64,000 bases of DNA from JADJNW01 sp964526645 (GTDB lineage: Bacteria; Bacteroidota; Bacteroidia; Chitinophagales; Saprospiraceae), in NCBI GenBank assembly GCA_964526645.1, contig CAZGJN010000003.1, positions 62,001 through 126,000 on the forward strand. The letters run 5' to 3'. The position numbers and the translations under genes are program-made. The notes under the pieces are model-generated. The model ran no database searches. It saw nothing but the letters and a program-made list of their open reading frames with translations, and was not told the DNA's origin. Position 1 is the stretch's first letter, and each line of letters begins with the position of its first letter. Positions 57,898-64,000 of this stretch are shown one piece after another.

Positions 57898-59016
57898 TTA
57901 CTGGATAAAAGCCAGCAATATTTTTTTTACCGGCCGGCGCGCTTTCAGGTAAAAGCGCCACCACTTGATACGAGCTACCCGATAGGCATACCACAAAGAA
58001 TCTGGCAGCTGGTTATAAACAATATTCCGCACCAACTCGATGTGCTTGATTAAATAAACAAAGCTTATAATAAAAAGCAATGCGCCAATAGCTGCCGGAA
58101 TAGGCGAAAGCGCCTGTTTCCAGAAAGTAGCTAATCCCACACCGAACCAGGTACCAAACAAAATCACATAGTGAACGGCATAAATCGTAAGTGTTTCACT
58201 ACCGATTTTGGTCACCAGCGCAGGCATGCTTTTCCACCAGCGAGTGATCCAGATAACGGCTGATACGGCGATGAGTACATTCCCCAAACGCGTGAAAAGA
58301 TAGCTATGCTCGAACATAGCACGAATGGAAGCCCATCCAGTCATTTCGTGGAGCGTTTGAACCCAGTGCGACGAAAAAAGCGCAAACATTGTACCAACAA
58401 CAAATAGTATCCAGGGAAAACTTTTGGTAAAAGCGATCTGCGCATTTCTATTCAGCCATACACCCAATACACCACCCATGAAAGTATAGCCCATCCAGGG
58501 GAATAGAGTGAAAGTAGAGCCATTGGCGGTTGTAAAATAATTGGCTAACCAATTTGGTAGCTGCGACCAATCCGCTGCTTTCAGGGAGGGTTCTAAAAAA
58601 AAGATAAAAACGGCTAAGGTGAATAAACTCACGCGCAGGGAAAATTGAAAAACACGGTGCACTGCGTACACCCCAATCAGTCCTAAAATAGCAAAGCCGA
58701 TACAATGCAATACATCCACAGTGAAATAAGTAGGGTAGGCGCGCAGTGTCACGACACTAAAAATGCCCAACTTTAACAAATAACCTAATGTGATGAGCAT
58801 CAGCACCCGGCGTAGTCCTTTTTTTATGCGTTCATTTTCCCAAAGTGGGCGCTCATCTTTTGTTAGCAAATACATAAAAACTAAGCCCGTGGAAAAGAAG
58901 AAAATCGGGGCGGTCATGCCTCTGAAGAAGGACCAAAAAGCAAATAAAGGGTAGCTAAAATCGCGATACGCCGGCGCTAAGGTAGTGTCGATAAAATGAC
59001 CTTGTAGCATCATCAA
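57898..59016 (-). CDS. Heparan-alpha-glucosaminide N-acetyltransferase-like / DUF1624 membrane protein
   Basis: At least 372 residues from TTG 59016; the first ATG is at 59013. About nine to ten membrane segments, with FWSFFRGMTAPIFFFSTGLV, YFTVDVLHCIGFAILGL, FTLFPWMGYTFMGGVLG and LTIYAVHYVILFGTWF. The conserved family opening KRIVFIDALRAYAIL lies in frame upstream of the TTG, and the frame stays open to the TAA at 59098-59100 with no ATG, GTG or TTG in between. The true start is therefore probably an ATC or ATT codon at 59071-59088. Transmembrane acetyl transfer to sugars is the known activity of the family; the substrate here is unknown. Confidence 0.85.
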   Translation of the reverse strand: MMMLQGHFIDTTLAPAYRDFSYPLFAFWSFFRGMTAPIFFFSTGLVFMYLLTKDERPLWENERIKKGLRRVLMLITLGYLLKLGIFSVVTLRAYPTYFTVDVLHCIGFAILGLIGVYAVHRVFQFSLRVSLFTLAVFIFFLEPSLKAADWSQLPNWLANYFTTANGSTFTLFPWMGYTFMGGVLGVWLNRNAQIAFTKSFPWILFVVGTMFALFSSHWVQTLHEMTGWASIRAMFEHSYLFTRLGNVLIAVSAVIWITRWWKSMPALVTKIGSETLTIYAVHYVILFGTWFGVGLATFWKQALSPIPAAIGALLFIISFVYLIKHIELVRNIVYNQLPDSLWYAYRVARIKWWRFYLKARRPVKKILLAFIQ

Positions 59017-59100
59017 AATGGCGTAAGCACGAAGCGCATCAATAAAAACAATGCGCTTTTGGGAAAGAGGAATGGCGGTTTCGATGATTGGTAGCTTTTA

Positions 59101-59714
59101 AACAGTTAAAAAAGAATGAGTTATCTTCAACAAGAACGAGCATGCCGTTTTATCAACCAAAACAACAAAAAAATTATTATTCAAGTTCAATCACGCTTAT
59201 TTCTGGCGATAAAAGTAGTAAAATAAAATATAAGGGCGAAGCATTTTGTACAATGTGGGTTAAATTTTAACAACAAGATGGCGCATTCGGAAATGTGGTA
59301 CAGCTATTGAATTCCAACGCAGTAGTTTAAAAACGGAGCGCACGATGGACGAAGTGATATGGCACCATTCGCCTTGTAATGGCTTGCCAGTGCTTGCGTT
59401 ACAGATGTACGGCACTTCCAATACGTCGAATATATGACAAAAATGATGGATAAAATTGGTCGTTTCAATTCTGCATTTTACCTTTGTGCTGCCTTCTGAA
59501 ACAAGCTTTTCTCCAATTGCCTTTCTGCATTTGTAAAATCCCTCAAGTTGTTTATCAAAAGGTTAATTTTTTTATCACAAAGAATAGCCTTTCCACTAAA
59601 AGGGCTACTTTTGCCTTTGTTTTGCGCAAGGAGTTTTGACTCAGCATTATAAGTGCCAAAGTGGCTGAAAGTCAGTAATTTATTTAGTAATCAATACGCC
59701 ATCGTCCATCAAGA
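59101..59714. other. Non-coding region upstream of the TonB receptor
   Basis: About 610 bp with no credible ORF. TACTTTTG at 59606-59613 fits the -7 box about 120 bp before the receptor gene. It overlaps a small bulged hairpin (AGCCTTT / AAAGGGCT, 59585-59606). No TTG at the right distance was found. Confidence 0.4.
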
Positions 59715-59735
59715 ATGGCATTAAGCCGGATTATT

Positions 59736-62537
59736 ATGTATTTCAAAGCACAGAAAATTTTAACACTTTCCTTCGCCTGTTTTAGCTTTTTTATTGCGGC
59801 AGCACAAAATCCAGTTTCTAGAGGCATCGAAAGCCTTTCGGTAAAAGGAACGGTGCAGGATGCCGAAACCAAAAGGGCTTTGGCAGATGTGTATGTGTCG
59901 GTGAATGGCACGAATCTTTTCGTTACCACAGACAGTAAAGGCGATTTTATATTTTACAATGTACCAAAGGGCAATTATCTCGTTGAAATCATCTATCCGA
60001 ACTATGTTCCGGTGTCTTTGAATTTGAAAGTAGAAACAGAAGATGTGGATCTGGGGGTTATACAAATTCTGGCGCAGCCGGAGGGCACTACGGTGGTAAA
60101 AGAGGATTTTATCCCGACGATCTCCCTGGCGGATGAAGACGTAGATCAGTTGAGTGACAACCAAAATATTTCGGGGGTATTGACTGCCTCGCGGGACGTT
60201 TTTGTGTCGGCGGCTGCCTTCACCTTTGGTCCGGCGCGGTTTCGCATCAGGGGCTTGGATTCTGAGAATACCTTGGTTTATCTCAACGGCACGCCGGTGA
60301 ACACCTTAGAAAATGGTCGGGTGTTCTGGAATGCTTGGGGCGGCTTGAATGAAGTGACGCGCATTCGGGACTCGGATATTGGGATGGGGGCTTTGCCCTA
60401 TAGTTTTGGGGGCATAGGTGGCGCTACCACCATTGATACCCGCGCTGCTTCTTTCCGCAAACAAATGAGCGTTTCTTATGCCAGCTCCAACCGTACTTTT
60501 CGGCATCGGATCATGGGCACTTACACCAGCGGCTTACTCAAAGGGGGGTGGGCTTTCGCGATCTCCGGCTCGCGCCGCTGGGCAGAGGAAGGCTACATTG
60601 ACGGCACTTTTTATGATGCCTGGGCTTACTTCTTATCGGTAGATAAAAAATTAGGTAAAAAACATAGCCTGAATCTTACGGCATTTGATGCACCCATTCG
60701 GCGCGGGCGTTCTACCTCCAGCACGCAAGAAATGTACGATTTGGCTGATAACAATTACTACAATCCGCTGTGGGGTTTTCAAAATGGCGAAAAACGCAGC
60801 TCCAGTGTGGCACATACCAATCAACCTGTCTTCATCCTTCGGCATGACTGGAATTTGAGTACAAAAGCTGTATTGACGACCGCTGCCGCTTACCAATTTG
60901 GTGAAGATGGCAATACAGGCTTGGATTGGTTTGATGCCCCTGATCCGCGCCCTGATTACTATCGGAATTTACCGAGTTTTTTCACCGACGAAAATGAAGG
61001 AGAAGCCGAAAAAAGAACTGAACTGCTGCGTTCCTCCGAAGCCGCTCGCCAGATCAACTGGGCAAATTTGTATGACATCAATCGCAATAGCCAATTGAAA
61101 GATAAATATTCCTACTTGCTGGGCGTACAGCCGGCAGAAGGCAATTGGTCGCAGTATATTTTGGAGGATCGCCGCTCTGATAATCAGATTTATAATATTT
61201 ACACCAACTATCAAAACGCAGTGAGCGACAAATTTACGCTGCATTTTGGGGTAAGCTACCAGGGGCAGGTTATTCAAAATTTTAAAGTGATCGAAGACTT
61301 GTTGGGCGGCGATTTTTATCTCAACGTGGATCGTTTTGCCGTGCGGGATTCGGTTGCTAACTATAATGCTCAGCAAAATGATTTGAATAACCCCAGCGAG
61401 GTTTTGAAAGAAGGGGATAAGTGGGGCTATAACTATGATGCCAATATCAGAAAACTGGATGGCTGGCTGCAGGGGGTATTCACTTTGCCCAAACTGGAAG
61501 CTTTCGTGGCGGGGAATGTATCTAATACACAGTTTTGGCGAACGGGCAACTACCGAACGGGGAGGTTTCCTGATAATTCTTTTGGGGACTCTGAAAAACA
61601 AAATTTTTTGAATTATGGTGCTAAAGCGGGGATTACTTACAAAATTGATGGACGTAACTACCTGTATGTCAATGCACTTTATATGACTCGTGCGCCATAC
61701 TTCGAGGAGGCCTATGTGTCGCCGCGCACCCGCGATCAGTTGGTGCCAAACCTCACCGATGAAAAAGTGTTCAGCGCAGAAGCGGGGTACTATCTTCGTT
61801 CTCCCAACATCAAAGGGCGGGCTACTGCGTACATTGCCCAGTTTAAGGATCAGATCGAAATTCTGCGTTTTTACAATGATTTGAATAGAGCTTTTGGCAA
61901 TTACATCATGTCGGGCTTAGACACACGGCATGCCGGTATCGAAGTTGCGCTGGATGTAAAGGTGATCGCCGGGCTGAATCTCACGGGCGTAGCGGCAGTT
62001 GGGCAGTATTTATACACTTCGCGCGCAGTAGGCAATATTTACCAGGACAATGTGGCGGATTTGGGGCGCAATGTTCAGAATTTTACCATTTATAACAAAA
62101 ACTTTTATTTATCGGGTATGCCGCAATCGGCTTATACAGTGGGGATTAACTACCGTTCACCCAAATTTTGGTTTGCTAATGTCAACTTTAATTATTTTGA
62201 CGACATCTGGATGGACTTCAATCCGGTGCGCCGCACGGCCGATGCCGTGTTCAATCTTGATCCAGAATCACAACAATTCAGAGATATTATTGACCAGGAA
62301 AAGGTAGACGGGCAGTTTATAGTAGATTTTTTTGGTGGCAAATCATTCAAATTTGGCAAATATTTTCTGTTTATCAATGTAGGGGTGAGCAATGTACTGA
62401 ACAACCAGAACTTTATCACCGGTGGTTTTGAGCAGTTGCGTTTTGACACGCAGGATCGAGACCCCAATGCCTACCCTACTCGTTATTTTTACAGCTTTGG
62501 TATCAATTATTTTGCTAATGTGAGCCTCAGATTCTAA
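59736..62537 (+). CDS. TonB-dependent receptor with carboxypeptidase-like regulatory domain
   Basis: About 933 residues from ATG 59736 (another ATG at 59715); the start at 59736 opens the signal peptide (LTLSFACFSFFIAAAQ). CarbopepD_reg-like domain (about 40-115; VKGTVQDAETKRALADVYVS, FIFYNVPKGNYLVEIIYP). The plug comes next (about 145-260; FTFGPARFRIRGLDSENTLV, YLNGTPVNTLENGRVFWNAW). A full 22-strand-type barrel follows, ending SFGINYFANVSLRF. It imports an unknown ligand across the outer membrane using TonB. It lies 30 bp upstream of a DUF5689 lipoprotein gene, a pairing often seen in this phylum and probably one operon. Confidence 0.94.
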   Translation: MYFKAQKILTLSFACFSFFIAAAQNPVSRGIESLSVKGTVQDAETKRALADVYVSVNGTNLFVTTDSKGDFIFYNVPKGNYLVEIIYPNYVPVSLNLKVETEDVDLGVIQILAQPEGTTVVKEDFIPTISLADEDVDQLSDNQNISGVLTASRDVFVSAAAFTFGPARFRIRGLDSENTLVYLNGTPVNTLENGRVFWNAWGGLNEVTRIRDSDIGMGALPYSFGGIGGATTIDTRAASFRKQMSVSYASSNRTFRHRIMGTYTSGLLKGGWAFAISGSRRWAEEGYIDGTFYDAWAYFLSVDKKLGKKHSLNLTAFDAPIRRGRSTSSTQEMYDLADNNYYNPLWGFQNGEKRSSSVAHTNQPVFILRHDWNLSTKAVLTTAAAYQFGEDGNTGLDWFDAPDPRPDYYRNLPSFFTDENEGEAEKRTELLRSSEAARQINWANLYDINRNSQLKDKYSYLLGVQPAEGNWSQYILEDRRSDNQIYNIYTNYQNAVSDKFTLHFGVSYQGQVIQNFKVIEDLLGGDFYLNVDRFAVRDSVANYNAQQNDLNNPSEVLKEGDKWGYNYDANIRKLDGWLQGVFTLPKLEAFVAGNVSNTQFWRTGNYRTGRFPDNSFGDSEKQNFLNYGAKAGITYKIDGRNYLYVNALYMTRAPYFEEAYVSPRTRDQLVPNLTDEKVFSAEAGYYLRSPNIKGRATAYIAQFKDQIEILRFYNDLNRAFGNYIMSGLDTRHAGIEVALDVKVIAGLNLTGVAAVGQYLYTSRAVGNIYQDNVADLGRNVQNFTIYNKNFYLSGMPQSAYTVGINYRSPKFWFANVNFNYFDDIWMDFNPVRRTADAVFNLDPESQQFRDIIDQEKVDGQFIVDFFGGKSFKFGKYFLFINVGVSNVLNNQNFITGGFEQLRFDTQDRDPNAYPTRYFYSFGINYFANVSLRF

Positions 62538-62567
62538 TTCATTCGTACACAAAATCTATTTTCAATT

Positions 62568-64000
62568 ATGAATACGCTTTTCAAAAATTTATTGCTTGCA
62601 GTCTTTTTTATCGGCGGAATCACTGCCTGTATTGATCAGGAATTTGATGAACCCCCCGTGGACGGGGAAGATCCCGATATTGAGGCAAATGCAACGATTA
62701 TCGAACTCAAGGCCCTTTTCCAAAAGGGGACTTTTGTGTCCATACAGGAAGACATTATCATCCAAGGGATTGTGGTAGCAGACGACCGTTCCGGCAATTT
62801 TTTCCGAACGCTCATTTTGCAGGATGCTACTGCTGGGATCGAAATTCTGATCAACCAAACAAATGCTTATAATTTGTATCCGATTGGCAGACAGTTGTTT
62901 GTAAAATGTAAAGGTTTGGTAATCGGCGAGTACAATGGGGTTATCCAGTTAGGGGGCTACACTTATGTCGAAGATGGTGGCACTAATCTGGGGGACATCA
63001 ACGATTTGAACACCCATATCGTAAAAGGTAAAAGAATGGAGGTACCTGCTCCCAAAGTGAAAAAAATCAATGAACTAACTGAGGCGGATATCAGTACCCT
63101 GGTGAAGCTGGAGAACGTAGAATTTGCCAGTGCAGATGTAGGGCTGAGCTATGCTGACCCGATTGGTCGCCAGTCTATTAATCGCACGATCAAAGATTGC
63201 AACGGCGGCTCTATCATCCTCAGGAGTAGCGGTTTTGCTACCTTTGCAGGTAATACGATCCCAGAAGGCAACGGTAGCCTAACGGCAATTTATAGCGTTT
63301 TTGGGCAAGATAAACAGTTGTTTATCAGAGAGTTGACCGATGTAGAGATGAACGGCACGCGCTGCTCCGGCAGTGTTGGTAATGAAGAACCGATTACAAT
63401 CCAGGAAATCAGGAATTTATTCAAATCAGGTGTTACAGTCGGACCCGACAATCGTAAGATTCGTGGGATTGTTATTTCTGACAAAGACAACGGCAATCTT
63501 GATAGTCGGAACCTCGTCGTGCAGGATGCTACAGGCGGTATTGTTGTGCGCTTTCAAAGCAATCATAATTTTACTTTGGGGCAGGATATCGAAGTGGCCG
63601 TGAGTGGTCAGGAGCTTTCAGAGTTTAATGGCTTATTGCAAGTGAATGGCGTTTCCAATGAATTGGCAAAATCATTAGGAGCAGGTACTTTGCCTACACC
63701 CAGAGAAGCAAAAGTGAGTGAAATCATTGCAAACCTGGAGAATTGGGAGTCAACTTTAGTGCTGATTAAAGGCGCTACGATTGCCGCAGGCAACTACTCC
63801 GGCTCTCGCAATGTAAGTGACGGAAGTGGTACGATTGTGCTGTTTACTCGTAGCCAGGCATCTTTCTCAGGGCAAGCAGTGCCAAGTGGAACGGTGGACA
63901 TCACCGCGATTGTCTCTCAATTTAATACCCCTCAGATTATCATTCGCAACACGAGCGATATCACTGGCGGCAACGGCGGCGGTGGGGGCGGTGGCAATAC
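62568..64000 (+). CDS. DUF5689 lipoprotein, 3' end outside the window
   Basis: The frame is open from ATG 62568 to the window edge, 477 codons. Lipoprotein signal (AVFFIGGITACIDQEF, cysteine at about 21), then two DUF5689-type OB-like domains: IIELKALFQKGTFVSIQEDI with IVVADDRSGNFFRTLILQDA, and ITIQEIRNLFKSGVTVGPDN with IVISDKDNGNLDSRNLVVQD. The second is followed by another beta domain (KVSEIIANLENWESTLVLIK) and a glycine-rich linker (NGGGGGGGN) at the edge, so a further domain, for example an endonuclease/phosphatase, may follow. Probably the surface partner of the receptor encoded 30 bp upstream. Confidence 0.88.
   Translation, partial: MNTLFKNLLLAVFFIGGITACIDQEFDEPPVDGEDPDIEANATIIELKALFQKGTFVSIQEDIIIQGIVVADDRSGNFFRTLILQDATAGIEILINQTNAYNLYPIGRQLFVKCKGLVIGEYNGVIQLGGYTYVEDGGTNLGDINDLNTHIVKGKRMEVPAPKVKKINELTEADISTLVKLENVEFASADVGLSYADPIGRQSINRTIKDCNGGSIILRSSGFATFAGNTIPEGNGSLTAIYSVFGQDKQLFIRELTDVEMNGTRCSGSVGNEEPITIQEIRNLFKSGVTVGPDNRKIRGIVISDKDNGNLDSRNLVVQDATGGIVVRFQSNHNFTLGQDIEVAVSGQELSEFNGLLQVNGVSNELAKSLGAGTLPTPREAKVSEIIANLENWESTLVLIKGATIAAGNYSGSRNVSDGSGTIVLFTRSQASFSGQAVPSGTVDITAIVSQFNTPQIIIRNTSDITGGNGGGGGGGN

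Noticed and set aside
1..64000. tRNA, rRNA, CRISPR, transposase and phage genes
   Set aside because: Looked for T-loop motifs, direct repeat-spacer arrays and transposase or integrase motifs on both strands by eye; none was convincing. A tRNA scan could still find one I missed.

Overview
The window is chromosomal DNA of a member of the Bacteroidota, most likely Saprospiraceae or a close relative. Several things point there. The primary sigma factor is short (289 aa, no region 1.1). Promoters have the form TTG-N18-20-TANNTTTG, and genes mostly lack strong Shine-Dalgarno sequences. Two type IX secretion (T9SS) C-terminal sorting domains are present, as are an ECF sigma/FecR pair, TonB-dependent receptors with carboxypeptidase-like N-terminal domains, and GSCFA, DUF5689, DUF6132 and head-GIN proteins. 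No phage, transposase, CRISPR array, rRNA or tRNA was recognised. The taxonomic placement is inference.

Layout. 1-8.5 kb: a truncated TonB-type receptor, TerC, an MscS channel, a gamma-glutamyltransferase-like enzyme, a DUF6132 protein, a DnaQ-exonuclease/GIY-YIG fusion and, divergent from it, a NamZ-type muramidase lipoprotein. 8.7-14.3 kb: an orphan AddB-like PD-(D/E)XK protein, then a small AT-rich island of paired lipoprotein and beta-barrel genes ending in a decayed lipoprotein paralogue. 14.3-22.6 kb: START-like protein, rpoD, an Lrp regulator, a C-terminal processing protease, a threonylcarbamoyl-AMP synthase, a PKD protein with a T9SS type B tail, and rplS with a structured leader. 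22.9-28.1 kb: an envelope signalling cluster (ECF sigma, FecR, STN protein with about 11 GLFN-type repeats, a small barrel, a head-GIN lipoprotein). 28.2-36.1 kb: housekeeping genes (omega-amidase, rplY, prs, polyprenyl synthase, glyA) plus a T9SS-sorted metallophosphoesterase. 36.1-46.1 kb: a CotH-like lipoprotein, an Ig-like duplicated protein, GSCFA, an unknown 443-aa protein, then paaD, a CocE hydrolase, paaG and meaB. 46.2-49.6 kb: lemA, two TPM proteins and an M43-like protease. 49.7-55.6 kb: DinB, Crp/Fnr and XRE regulators, divergent from an ECF sigma factor followed by a subtilisin-SPOR protein and an M16 peptidase. 55.7-64 kb: a small secreted protein, an amidohydrolase, a membrane acyltransferase, then a TonB receptor paired with a DUF5689 lipoprotein that runs off the end.

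How genes work together. The ECF-FecR-STN block looks like a cell-surface signalling relay whose outer-membrane partner is a repeat protein and not a TonB transporter. LemA-TPM-TPM is a familiar envelope trio; here its two internal gaps hold interleaved inverted repeats. paaD, paaG and meaB suggest phenylacetate and propionyl/methylmalonyl-CoA metabolism, with the partner subunits encoded elsewhere. The most distinctive non-coding signal is a set of intergenic elements, densest between 40.9 and 48.3 kb. They are unrelated in sequence but share one design: short reiterated words facing their own reverse complement.

All gene functions are read from motifs by eye; no database search was possible.
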